Source: Candidatus Eiseniibacteriota bacterium (GTDB taxonomy: Bacteria; Orphanbacterota; Orphanbacteria; Orphanbacterales; Orphanbacteraceae). Taken from it: a DNA stretch of 64,000 nt. The notes beneath the pieces are model-generated. The model did no database searches and was not told the origin of the DNA. It saw nothing but the letters and a program-made list of their open reading frames with translations. A program made the translations under genes and the position numbers. Positions 25,961-34,414 of the stretch are shown one piece after another. Location: assembly GCA_024276995.1 (NCBI GenBank), contig JAJRWB010000041.1:27015-91014 (forward strand), read 5' to 3'. The stretch's first letter is position 1, and every line of letters starts with the position of its first letter.

Positions 25961-27329
25961 GGGAAGCCTCCTTACTCCCCCCGATGAGGGTATGAATCGA
26001 TCGTGCGGCGACCTTTCCGTCCTGCACCGCGTTGACCACTTCCTTTCCGCCGTTCACGCAATCGCCTCCGGCGAACAGACGGGGCACAGACGTTTCCATC
26101 GTCTCCCCCTTCACCACGACCCTGCCGTGGCGGTCGGTTTTCAGCCCCTCGATGGTGGAGAGAAAGCGGATGTCCGAACGCTGACCGATCGAGTAGATCA
26201 CCTGGTCGCACGCGATGGTGTGCTCCGATCCGCGCACCGGTACCGGCCTCGGGCGACCCGACCGGTCACGCGCGCCGAGCTTCATCGATACGCACCGCGC
26301 GCCGGTGACGAATGCGCGGCCGAGGAGGCGAACCGGCGCGACGAGCCACCTGAACTCGATCCCCTCCGCGAGGGCGCCCTCGTATTCATGGTTGTATGCG
26401 GGCATCTCGCCCCGCGTGCGCCGGTAGAGCACGATCACTTCCTCCGCGCCGAGCCTCTTCGCCGCGCGCGCCGCATCGATGGCGGTGTTGCCGCAGCCGA
26501 TGACGGCGACCCTCTTTCCGACACGGATTTTTTCGACCTCCCGGTTGTGGAGTTCGTCGAGAAAATCGAGGGCCGCCGAGACGCCTTTCAGGTTCTCGCC
26601 CGGAATGTTGAGGCGCGTCTCCTCCCCGAGGCCGGGACCGAGGAAGACGGCATCGTACTTCTCGAGAAGATCGGCCACGGACGGTTTGCGGCCCACCTTC
26701 ACCTCCCGGCGGATGTTCACCCCGAGCTTCCGGATGGCGGCGACTTCCCTGTCGATGTATTTCGGCGTCGCCTTGTAGAGCGCGATGGCATGACGGTTGA
26801 GCCCGCCGGCGCTCTTGCGGCCGTCGTACACGGTGACCGCGTGGCCGAGCCTTGCGAGCACCGCGGCGCACGAAAGCCCCGCCGGCCCGGCGCCGATCAC
26901 GGCGACGCGCGCGGCGCCATCCTCGCGCTCTTGCGCCGGGATCGGCTCGTACCGCTCGTCGAAGACATGATCGATCGCCCGGCGCTGCAGCAATCCGATC
27001 CGGATCGGCTCGCGCCCCCAGCGGTTGTAAACACACGCCCCTTCGCAGAGCGTCTCGGTGGGGCACACCCGGGCGCACGAACCGCCGAGAGGATTCTCGC
27101 TCAAGATCGTGCGCGCCGCGCCACGCAGATCGCCGAGGGCGATTTTCCGGATGAACGAAGGGATATCGATGTGGGTGGGACACTCCCCGATGCACGGCGC
27201 TTCATAGCAGTAGAGGCAGCGGTTCGCCTCGACGAGTGCCTCCGCCGCGGTGAGAGGAGGATGGATTTCCTTCCACCTCGCCTTCCATTCCTTCGGCGTC
27301 AATCGGACCGCCAGGTTTCTTCTCTTCAT
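25953..27329 (-). CDS. preT: NAD-dependent dihydropyrimidine dehydrogenase, flavoprotein subunit PreT
   Basis: 458 residues. The N-terminal Cys cluster 'CLYCYEAPCIGECPTHIDIP' is the Fer4_20/DPYD N-domain. It is followed by an FAD-binding motif 'VAVIGAGPAGLSCA' (about 140) and an NAD-binding motif 'VAVIGCGNTAIDAARAA' (about 275). A glutamate-synthase-like C-terminus with 'LFAGGDCVNGGKEVV' completes the flavoprotein. It oxidises NADH and passes electrons to PreA for the first step of reductive pyrimidine catabolism. It lies 18 bp downstream of the permease gene. Confidence 0.93.
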   Translation of the reverse strand: MKRRNLAVRLTPKEWKARWKEIHPPLTAAEALVEANRCLYCYEAPCIGECPTHIDIPSFIRKIALGDLRGAARTILSENPLGGSCARVCPTETLCEGACVYNRWGREPIRIGLLQRRAIDHVFDERYEPIPAQEREDGAARVAVIGAGPAGLSCAAVLARLGHAVTVYDGRKSAGGLNRHAIALYKATPKYIDREVAAIRKLGVNIRREVKVGRKPSVADLLEKYDAVFLGPGLGEETRLNIPGENLKGVSAALDFLDELHNREVEKIRVGKRVAVIGCGNTAIDAARAAKRLGAEEVIVLYRRTRGEMPAYNHEYEGALAEGIEFRWLVAPVRLLGRAFVTGARCVSMKLGARDRSGRPRPVPVRGSEHTIACDQVIYSIGQRSDIRFLSTIEGLKTDRHGRVVVKGETMETSVPRLFAGGDCVNGGKEVVNAVQDGKVAARSIHTLIGGSKEASHA

Positions 27330-27347
27330 CTTCTTCCTTTCGAGCTT

Positions 27348-28760
27348 CTATTCATTCGTACTCGAATCGATTCCTCGCTCCCGGTCGGTGCCCGGGATCA
27401 CATTGTCGAGGGTGATGCCGATGAAGGCGGCCACCGCCATGCCTGTGGTGCCGATGGCCGAGATGATGTCGGCGATCGCCCGGGGAAAAACGGCGGCGAT
27501 CTTCTCCGCCCCCGACGGATACCCCAGGGCCGGTACGCCCTTGAAGTACGCCGGCACCGAGAGCCCCATGAACAGCGAAAAACCGATGATGAGCAGGTTC
27601 CGGTCGGAGTAGAGATCGGCCTTCGAGATCTGCTGAATGCCGATGCCGGCGATCAGCCCGAAGAGGGTGCAGTAGAGCGCCCCGACCACCGGTTCGGGAA
27701 TGGTGGCGCAAAGGGCGCCGAACTTCGAAAGGAGGCCGAGACCGATCAGGATGAACGCTCCGATCTTCACGACGTAGCGCGACGCAACGCCGGTGATCCC
27801 CACAAGGCCGATGTTCTCCGAATAGCTCGTGCTGGCGAAGCCGCCGAGACAGCCGGTGATGAAGCAGCCGAGTCCCTCGCTTCCAATGCCGCGGCTCAGC
27901 TGTTTCGACGTCGGATCCCCTTCGCCCGACAGGTACGACACGGCGTGGTAATCGCCCACCGACTCGACCATCGAGGCGAGATAGCTCGCCAGGACGGCGA
28001 AGAAGAAGGCGATGCTGAACTTCGGCATCCCCCACGGGAAGAGGATCGTGTCAAACGGCTTGAACCACGGTGACGCCGCCACGCCGGCGAGGGAGACGTG
28101 CGACGGATGGCCCTCGGGAAAAAGGCCTGCAAGCGAGCCGACGAGGGCGATCGCGTAGCCGAGGGCGATGGCGAGGATGATCGGGAAGAGGCGGAAGATG
28201 ACGTTCCTGCGCGAGAGGATCTGCGAGAAGACGATGATCAGCGCGATCACCGTGAGCGCCACGGGCCAATGGGTGCCCGCCTTCGGAGCGCCCACCTCGA
28301 AGAGGGAAAGGCTGATCAGGATGATCACCGGCCCGATCACCACCGGCGAGAGCGCCCTGCGGATCTTGCCGACGAGGCCGAACCAGCCGACCGCCATCTC
28401 CACGAGCGAGCCGAGCAGGATGGCGCCGGCGATATAGCGCATCGAGAGGCTCGGATCGCCGGCGAAGGCGATAATCGCGAAGAAGGGACCGAGGAACGAG
28501 AACGAGACGCCCTGGATGATCGGCAACCGGCTGCCGATGGTGATCTGCACGAGCGTGGCGAAGCCGGAGCAGAGCATCACCGAGCTGATCAGCGTGGCGA
28601 TCTGGCCGGCGCTCATGCCCATTACCGGGCCGAGGAGGAGGGGCACCGACACGGTGGCGCCGAACATGGTGAGCACGTGCTGCGAGGCGAGCAAGATCGC
28701 TCGGGGCAGCGGCGGCCGGTCTTCGAGGCTGTAGATGATCGTGTCCCGTCTCTTCGGCAT
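27348..28760 (-). CDS. NCS2-family nucleobase permease (probable uracil transporter)
   Basis: 470 residues with about 14 hydrophobic segments. The N-terminus has the NCS2 signature (LASQHVLTMFGATVSVPLLL), and later 'ITGCLGGFASTSYSENIGLVGIT' matches the substrate-binding loop between helices 8 and 10 of UraA/UapA relatives. NCS2 proteins import uracil, xanthine, urate or adenine with protons. Position between the aminotransferase and preT in a pyrimidine-degradation operon argues for uracil or thymine. Confidence 0.9.
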   Translation of the reverse strand: MPKRRDTIIYSLEDRPPLPRAILLASQHVLTMFGATVSVPLLLGPVMGMSAGQIATLISSVMLCSGFATLVQITIGSRLPIIQGVSFSFLGPFFAIIAFAGDPSLSMRYIAGAILLGSLVEMAVGWFGLVGKIRRALSPVVIGPVIILISLSLFEVGAPKAGTHWPVALTVIALIIVFSQILSRRNVIFRLFPIILAIALGYAIALVGSLAGLFPEGHPSHVSLAGVAASPWFKPFDTILFPWGMPKFSIAFFFAVLASYLASMVESVGDYHAVSYLSGEGDPTSKQLSRGIGSEGLGCFITGCLGGFASTSYSENIGLVGITGVASRYVVKIGAFILIGLGLLSKFGALCATIPEPVVGALYCTLFGLIAGIGIQQISKADLYSDRNLLIIGFSLFMGLSVPAYFKGVPALGYPSGAEKIAAVFPRAIADIISAIGTTGMAVAAFIGITLDNVIPGTDRERGIDSSTNE

Positions 28761-28808
28761 CCTTCCCCTTTCCGCCGTGTGTTTTCGCCCCCACCGGCCG
28801 GCTCGATC

Positions 28809-30095
28809 TTACGCCATGGCGGCGAAAGACTCGTCGAGCTTCCCGAGCGCCTCGTCGATCTCCTCCTTCGTCACCGTGAGCGGCGGAGTGATACGGATCA
28901 CGTTTCCGAAAAGCCCGCCCTTGCCGATGAGCAATCTTCTTTTCTTCGTCTCTTCGAAGAGCCGCACCGCCGCCTCGGGGGAGGGATCGCGGCTCTCGCG
29001 ATCCTTCACCAGCTCGATCGCCTGCATCAGGCCGATGCCGCGAACGTCGCCGATCCAATCATGTTTCTCCTCGAGTTTCTTTAGGCCTCCAAGGAAGTGT
29101 GCGCCGAGTGCCTCCACGCGCCGCGGGGCATCGCACTTCTCGAGCACCTCGATGGTGGCGAGCGCCGCCGTGGCGGACACCGGGTTCCCGCCGTACGTCG
29201 AAATGGTGAGCCCCGTGAACGAATCGGCCACCTCGCTCGTCGCCACGGTGGCGCCCATGGGCGCGCCGTTGGCGATCCCCTTCGCCATCACCATGATATC
29301 GGGTTCGATCCCCCAGTGTTCGATGCCGAACCAGTACTTCCCCGTCCTCGCGAAACCGGTCTGCACCTCGTCGCTGATGAACAGTCCGCCGTGCTTCTTC
29401 ACGATGTCGAAGATGATACGGAAGTAGTCGGGCGGCGGAATGATGAAACCGCCCACCCCCTGCACCGGTTCACCGAGGAAACAGGCGATCTTCCCCGACG
29501 TCGACGTGCGGATCAGGTCTTCCATGTCCTTCGCGCACGCCGTGCCGCACGATGAAGGGGTGAGGCCGAAGGGACAGCGGTAGCAGTAGGCGTTGTGGGC
29601 GTGCTTGATGCCGAGGATCTGCGTGCCCGACGCGCGCCATGACGCGTGCCCGGTGAGGGTCATCGCCAAGGCCGATCGGCCGCTGTAGCCGTGCCTCAAC
29701 GCCATCACTTCCTGCCGGTCGGTGTGGATCTTCGCGATCATGATCGCCGTCTCGTTCGCCTCGGTGCCCGAGTTGGTGAAGAAGCTCTTCCGGAGCTTCC
29801 CCGGCGTGAGCTGCGCCAGCTTCTCGGCGAGATCCACCTGCGGTTCGGTCGGGTAGAGCGTCGATGTGTGCCCGAGCGTGGCGCTCTGCCTCGATGTTTT
29901 CTCCACGATTTCCGGGCGGCAGTGGCCGGCGCTCACCGTGAGAATCCCCCCGAAGAAGTCGAGGTACTCCGTCCCGTCGGTGTCGTAGAGCCTCGTCCCC
30001 TCGCCCCGCTCGAGGACGAGCGGATCGGCGTAGTAGTGGGCCACCGACGGCCAGATGTATTCCTTCTGTTTGCGGATGATTTCGTCGCGGTTCAT
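28809..30095 (-). CDS. Class III aminotransferase, probable beta-alanine/3-aminoisobutyrate aminotransferase
   Basis: 428 residues, PLP fold type I. Visible motifs: 'FFTNSGTEANETAIMIAK' (phosphate-binding), 'ISDEVQTGFARTGKYW' (Asp that contacts PLP) and 'VMAKGIANGAPMGA' (Schiff-base Lys at about residue 271). It resembles AGXT2-like and 4-aminobutyrate-type enzymes. In this operon the likely amino donor is beta-alanine or 3-aminoisobutyrate made from uracil or thymine, giving malonate semialdehyde or its methyl form. It lies between the nitrilase gene (63 bp) and the permease gene (48 bp). Confidence 0.88.
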   Translation of the reverse strand: MNRDEIIRKQKEYIWPSVAHYYADPLVLERGEGTRLYDTDGTEYLDFFGGILTVSAGHCRPEIVEKTSRQSATLGHTSTLYPTEPQVDLAEKLAQLTPGKLRKSFFTNSGTEANETAIMIAKIHTDRQEVMALRHGYSGRSALAMTLTGHASWRASGTQILGIKHAHNAYCYRCPFGLTPSSCGTACAKDMEDLIRTSTSGKIACFLGEPVQGVGGFIIPPPDYFRIIFDIVKKHGGLFISDEVQTGFARTGKYWFGIEHWGIEPDIMVMAKGIANGAPMGATVATSEVADSFTGLTISTYGGNPVSATAALATIEVLEKCDAPRRVEALGAHFLGGLKKLEEKHDWIGDVRGIGLMQAIELVKDRESRDPSPEAAVRLFEETKKRRLLIGKGGLFGNVIRITPPLTVTKEEIDEALGKLDESFAAMA

Positions 30096-30158
30096 TTCGA
30101 AGTCCTTCCTGGCGTGCGGATTCGTTTCACGGACGATCGGTATTCGCCGCCCCGTCTC

Positions 30159-31037
30159 TTATGATTCGAGCTGGCTCGTGAGGGCGCCGTACATTTCGGG
30201 GCGCCGGTCGCGGTAGAACTGCCACACCTTGCGCACCTCGGCGATCTCATCGAAATCGAGATCCGCCGTGAGCAGTTCGCTCTTATCGCGCGACGCCTGG
30301 GCGACGATCTTTCCCCGGGGGCTGCAGAAGTAGCTCTTTCCGTAGAACTCGCCAATCGACCACGGCTCTTCCATACCGACCCGGTTGATGGCGCCCACGA
30401 AGTAACAGTTCGCCACGGCGTGCGCCGGTTGCTCGAGTTCCCACAGGTACTCGGAGAGCCCCGCCACGGTGGCGGACGGGTTGAAGATGATCTCCGCGCC
30501 TCCGAGGCCGAGGGCGCGCGCCCCTTCGGGGAAGTGGCGATCGTAGCAGATGTAGATTCCCACCTTGCCGATCGCCGTATCCCAGACCGGGTAACCGAGA
30601 TTTCCCGGCTTGAAATAGAATTTCTCCCAGAAGCCGGGTTGGCAATGGGGGATATGGGTCTTCCTGTATTTGCCAAGATACTTCCCGTCGGCGTCGATCA
30701 GCGCCGCGGTGTTGTAGTACGTGCCGGTGCGCTCCTCTTCGTAGATCGGAAGGACGATCACCATGCCGTGTTTCTTCGCGATTTCCTGGAAGAGCTTCGT
30801 CGTCGGTCCGCCCGGAACTTTCTCGGTGAGATCGTACCAGCGGATGTCTTGGCTCGCGCAGAAATAGGGGCCGTAGAAGAGTTCCTGGAGACAGAGGATC
30901 TGTACACCCTTCTTTCCCGCTTCTTCGATGTAGGGCATGACGAGGTCGATGTATGCCTGGCGGATCTTGTCGAGGGGTTGATCCGTCGGAATCGGGTTCG
31001 CGGTCTGGATCAGGCCGCCGCGCACGATACGAGCCAT
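30159..31037 (-). CDS. Beta-ureidopropionase-type nitrilase (N-carbamoyl-beta-alanine amidohydrolase)
   Basis: 292 residues, normal length for a single-domain nitrilase. The catalytic triad is visible as E52 ('LCLQELFYGPYF'), K126 ('KYRKTHIPH') and C164 ('IYICYDRHFPE'). The 'GPYFC' and 'YDRHFPEGAR' patterns are those of the beta-alanine synthase/N-carbamoyl amidohydrolase branch. It hydrolyses N-carbamoyl-beta-alanine to beta-alanine, CO2 and ammonia, the third step of reductive pyrimidine degradation. It is the first gene of the operon. The ATG at 31037 has an AAAAGGAGA ribosome-binding site about 6 bp upstream. Confidence 0.92.
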   Translation of the reverse strand: MARIVRGGLIQTANPIPTDQPLDKIRQAYIDLVMPYIEEAGKKGVQILCLQELFYGPYFCASQDIRWYDLTEKVPGGPTTKLFQEIAKKHGMVIVLPIYEEERTGTYYNTAALIDADGKYLGKYRKTHIPHCQPGFWEKFYFKPGNLGYPVWDTAIGKVGIYICYDRHFPEGARALGLGGAEIIFNPSATVAGLSEYLWELEQPAHAVANCYFVGAINRVGMEEPWSIGEFYGKSYFCSPRGKIVAQASRDKSELLTADLDFDEIAEVRKVWQFYRDRRPEMYGALTSQLES

Positions 31038-31129
31038 GGAACTCTCCTTTTCCTCCCGCGGAATCGACGCATCCAGGCCACCGTCGTCCGGCGCTTCCCG
31101 CGCGGAGCTTAGCTTGTGTTTTCATTGAC

Positions 31130-31157
31130 GTTATCGGATCGGGTCGCCGACTGTCAA
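31130..31157 (-). promoter_or_regulatory. Predicted promoter of the pyrimidine-degradation operon
   Basis: On the minus strand a perfect TTGACA (31157-31152), a 16-bp spacer and GATAAC (31135-31130) sit about 93 bp upstream of the nitrilase start. TTGAC/GTCAA arms (31126-31130 and 31153-31157) also form a spaced dyad over the promoter, which could be an operator, though short dyads occur by chance. Confidence 0.45.
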
Positions 31158-31169
31158 GAAGGGGCGCCC

Positions 31170-32264
31170 TCAGTCGACTCCGGCGAGGAGCGCCTCGTTG
31201 GTCGGATGCTCGGAGAAGAGCTTGAGCATCCAGTCGATCGCCTGGTCGGGCTGGAGGTTCATGGCGTGACGGCGCAGCCGGTTGATCGCCCCGATTTCTT
31301 CGGCGGTATAGAGAAGCTCTTCTCGCCGCGTTCCGGTGGCGGGGAGATCGATGGCGGGGAACACCCTCTTCTCGGCGAGCGCGCGGCTGAGAACGATCTC
31401 GCTGTTTCCCGTCCCCTTGAACTCTTCGAAGATCAGGTCGTCGAGGCGGGAGCCGGTTTCGACGAGCGCCGTGGCGAGCACCGTCACCGAGCCGCCGTTC
31501 TCCACGTTGCGCGCCATGCCGAAGAACTGTCTCGGCACCTCGAGGGCGCGCGAATCGAGACCGCCCGTCATGGTGCGCCCCGAATTGGAGCGGCGATGGT
31601 TGAACGCACGGCTGAGCCGCGTGATGCTGTCGACGAGGAGCACTACGTCGTGGCCGCACTCGAGTTCACAGCGCACCTGGGCCATGCACATCGTGGCAAG
31701 GCGCACATGCTCGTCGATCGACTGGTCGCTGCTGCTCGCGAGCACCTCGGCAGGAACGCGGCGGTGGAAGTGGGTGACCTCCTCGGGTCGTTCGTCGACG
31801 AGCACCGCCACCACCCGCGTGTCCGGCGCATCTTCGTGGATCGCGATGGCCAGCTCCTCGAGGATGCGCGTCTTCCCCGCCTTCGGCGGCGATACGATCA
31901 GACCGCGCGTCCCCCTTCCGACCGGGGCGAACAGCTCCACCAGCCGCATGGTGACGTTCCCCCCCTTCCCGAGGCGGAACCGGTTTTCCGGGTTGATCGC
32001 CTGCAATCGCTTGAACTGCGTCCGGCCGCGCCAGGCGTCGACGGCGAGACCGTTCACCGATTTCACCTCGGAGAGCCTCTCGCCCCGCTTCCCCCGGGTC
32101 GACGGTCCGGTGACGAGCGCACCGGTGACGAGAGCGTTGGCGCTCACGAGCCTTGCGGGAACGTAAGGGTCGCTCTTTTCCACTTGGAAGGAACGGGCCA
32201 CGTTCCTCAGGAAACCGTCGCCGTTCTTCTGCACCTCGATGACACCGGATATGCTGTCCGCCAT
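31170..32264 (-). CDS. rho: Transcription termination factor Rho, short form
   Basis: 364 residues against 419 in E. coli. The cold-shock-like OB fold begins near residue 5 ('SGVIEVQKNGDGFLRN'), so the N-terminal helical (Rho_N/SAP-like) domain is missing. The ATPase core is intact: Walker A 'SPPKAGKT' (125-132), 'VDERPEEVTHF', Walker B 'VVLLVDSITRL' (207-217), the Q- and R-loop region, and 'AEKRVFPAIDLPATGTRREELL'. It translocates along RNA and ends transcription. Its own 141-bp upstream region may be autoregulated, but I see no clear element. Confidence 0.93.
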   Translation of the reverse strand: MADSISGVIEVQKNGDGFLRNVARSFQVEKSDPYVPARLVSANALVTGALVTGPSTRGKRGERLSEVKSVNGLAVDAWRGRTQFKRLQAINPENRFRLGKGGNVTMRLVELFAPVGRGTRGLIVSPPKAGKTRILEELAIAIHEDAPDTRVVAVLVDERPEEVTHFHRRVPAEVLASSSDQSIDEHVRLATMCMAQVRCELECGHDVVLLVDSITRLSRAFNHRRSNSGRTMTGGLDSRALEVPRQFFGMARNVENGGSVTVLATALVETGSRLDDLIFEEFKGTGNSEIVLSRALAEKRVFPAIDLPATGTRREELLYTAEEIGAINRLRRHAMNLQPDQAIDWMLKLFSEHPTNEALLAGVD

Positions 32265-32405
32265 GATTCGTGTTCCATTCGGCGTGGGGGAATGATCGAT
32301 GATTGAGTGTCCCTCGCCCGTTCAAGTAAGCAGAAATATCCGCCTACGTCCACCAAATAAGATGCGCGGACAAGGCGGTGCACCGTCCGTCTTCTTTCGA
32401 CCGCC

Positions 32406-33080
32406 CTACGGCATGGTGAACACCGCCACCGGCGAAAGGCCGATCCCGCCATCCGCTTTCTTCATCTCCACCCGCCAGTAGAACGTCTTCCCCTTCGATC
32501 TTCCCGGAAGGTCGTCGCGCTGAACGACGCACTCCGTTTCGGTGAGGCGGTCGGCGCGAAAGATCTCCTTCATCACTTCGGAAAAGACGATCACTCCGTA
32601 AGACGTCGCGCCGGGCGCACCGGTCCACGACAGTCGCACCCCCTTGTCCACCGGCACCGGCGTGTGCGGCGCCAGCGGGTCGGTCGACTCGAGCGGCGGA
32701 CTCGCGATCGTTTCGAATATATCCTTTTCCGGCGGCTCTCTGTCGCACACTTGGATCAACGCCCACACGAGGACGAGAACGGCCCCCGTGAGAAGAATGG
32801 GCTGCGCGAGACGCTTCTTCACGCCATCCTTCCCGGCCTTTCGACGAAGGGTAAGGGGAATGCCCACCTCGTCGTCTCCGGCGATCGCCCTTCGGATCTT
32901 TTCCCTCGCACCGGCGAGGTCGGGTCCGGGGAACTTCCCCTTCCCGTCGAGGAAATCCCGGTATGCCGAGGCGAGCTTCGCGCAGCGCGGGCACGACTCG
33001 ATGTGCCGTCGCCGTGGATCGGCGCCGTCGAGCTTGAGGATTTCGCCGATTTCCTCTGCGCCGTAACACCTCTCGTCCAA
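32406..33080 (-). CDS. Zinc-finger (zf-HC2-like) single-pass membrane protein, anti-sigma-like
   Basis: 224 residues. The N-terminus has 'RRRHIESCPRCAK', the H-x3-C-x2-C zinc-binding motif of anti-sigma factors. One transmembrane helix lies at about 92-112, followed by a periplasmic domain of about 110 residues. This reads as a fibronectin-III-like beta sandwich ('GVRLSWTGAPGATSYGVIVF', ending 'FYWRVE'). In classical systems the cognate ECF sigma factor is adjacent, but none is visible here: rho lies downstream and the divergent neighbour is an M29 peptidase. Function is therefore uncertain. Confidence 0.65.
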   Translation of the reverse strand: MDERCYGAEEIGEILKLDGADPRRRHIESCPRCAKLASAYRDFLDGKGKFPGPDLAGAREKIRRAIAGDDEVGIPLTLRRKAGKDGVKKRLAQPILLTGAVLVLVWALIQVCDREPPEKDIFETIASPPLESTDPLAPHTPVPVDKGVRLSWTGAPGATSYGVIVFSEVMKEIFRADRLTETECVVQRDDLPGRSKGKTFYWRVEMKKADGGIGLSPVAVFTMP

Positions 33081-33254
33081 GGAAGAACTCTCCTTCCGGC
33101 CGTCTTACCCGACGAACCTAGCACCGCCGCGCGCCGCTGTCCACCGCGCGCGGGCGGGCGAAAAACGATCCTTTCCCGGGGAAATCGATTCCTCTATACT
33201 CTGGAGAATCCCGGGATCGACCTCGCTCTTTTACGCAGTATCCGGAGGAAAAGA

Positions 33255-34382
33255 ATGACCGACCCAAGAATCCGAAAACTCGCTGATCTGCTCATCGGCC
33301 ACTCCACCGCCCTTCGGAAGGGCGAGAAGATATTGATCGAAGCCACCGACGTTCCGCGCCAAATTGTTTCCGCGCTCATCGACTCTTCCGTCGAAGCGGG
33401 AGGAGTGCCGCTCGTGCTTTGGAAGGATAACCAGATCCTGCGTGATCTCTACCAGGCGGGCGATGTGGCCGCCGTGGAGGAGCGGCTCGAGGCGATGGGA
33501 CGGGTCGAGCGCTTCCAGATGGAACAGGTACAGGCGTACATCGGCGTAAGGGGCGCCCACAACACGACGGAATTCTCCCAGGTGCCACCCGAGAAGATGA
33601 AGATCTACCAGGAGAGGATCTTCTCCCACGTTCATGGAAAGTGCCGCGTGCCGAACACGCGCTGGTGCGTTCTCCGGTGGCCCACTCCCTCGATGGCGCA
33701 GCTCGCCGAGATGGGCACCGATCGTTTCGAGGACTTCTACTTCGACGTGGTGCTCGTCGACTACTCGAAGATGGCCGAGGCGGTGAAGCCGCTCGTCGAG
33801 CTGATGAGCCGCACCGATCGTGTGAGGGTCGTCGGGCCGGGCGAAACCGATCTTTCCCTCTCGATCAAGGACATCCCGGTGATCCCCTGTTCGGGCAGCC
33901 ACAACATTCCCGACGGCGAGTGCTTCACGGCGCCGGTGAAGGAGAGTATCAACGGCGTAATCCGCTACAATGCGAAGACGATCTACCACGGCGTGACTTT
34001 CGACGACATCCGCCTCGAGTTCCGCGACGGGAAGGTGGTCGGCTCATCATCGTCCAACGACGAGGCGCTCGAAAAGATTCTCGATTCCGACGCCGGGTCG
34101 CGCTACGTGGGAGAATTCTCCCTCGGGTTCAACCCGAAGATCACCCGGCCGATGTGCGACATCCTTTTCGATGAGAAGATCGGCGGATCGCTTCACATGG
34201 CTGTGGGAAGCTCATACGACGACGCGCCGAACGGCAACACGTCGAGTGTGCACTGGGACATGGTGCTCATCCAGACCCCGGCGTACGGCGGCGGGGAGAT
34301 CTATTTCGACGACACGCTGATCCGAAAGGACGGCCTGTTCGTGGTGGACGAACTGAAGGGGCTCAACCCGGACCGGCTCTGA
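33255..34382 (+). CDS. M29 family aminopeptidase
   Basis: 375 residues. The start ATG at 33255 is preceded by CCGGAGGAAAA. The AmpS/M29 pattern is visible in an N-terminal alpha/beta domain ('KGEKILIEATDV') and a C-terminal metal-binding domain. The latter contains 'IPDGECFTAPVKESINGVI' (the catalytic Glu region), 'EFSLGFNPKI', 'GSLHMAVGSSYDD' and 'SSVHWDMV', supplying the Glu, His and Asp ligands. It is a cytosolic metallo-aminopeptidase that would act on short peptides, such as those made by the exported peptidases nearby. A TATACT (33194-33199) could be its -10 element. Confidence 0.88.
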   Translation: MTDPRIRKLADLLIGHSTALRKGEKILIEATDVPRQIVSALIDSSVEAGGVPLVLWKDNQILRDLYQAGDVAAVEERLEAMGRVERFQMEQVQAYIGVRGAHNTTEFSQVPPEKMKIYQERIFSHVHGKCRVPNTRWCVLRWPTPSMAQLAEMGTDRFEDFYFDVVLVDYSKMAEAVKPLVELMSRTDRVRVVGPGETDLSLSIKDIPVIPCSGSHNIPDGECFTAPVKESINGVIRYNAKTIYHGVTFDDIRLEFRDGKVVGSSSSNDEALEKILDSDAGSRYVGEFSLGFNPKITRPMCDILFDEKIGGSLHMAVGSSYDDAPNGNTSSVHWDMVLIQTPAYGGGEIYFDDTLIRKDGLFVVDELKGLNPDRL

Positions 34383-34414
34383 AGCGCGCCGGACGGGGAT
34401 CGGATCGACGGGAC

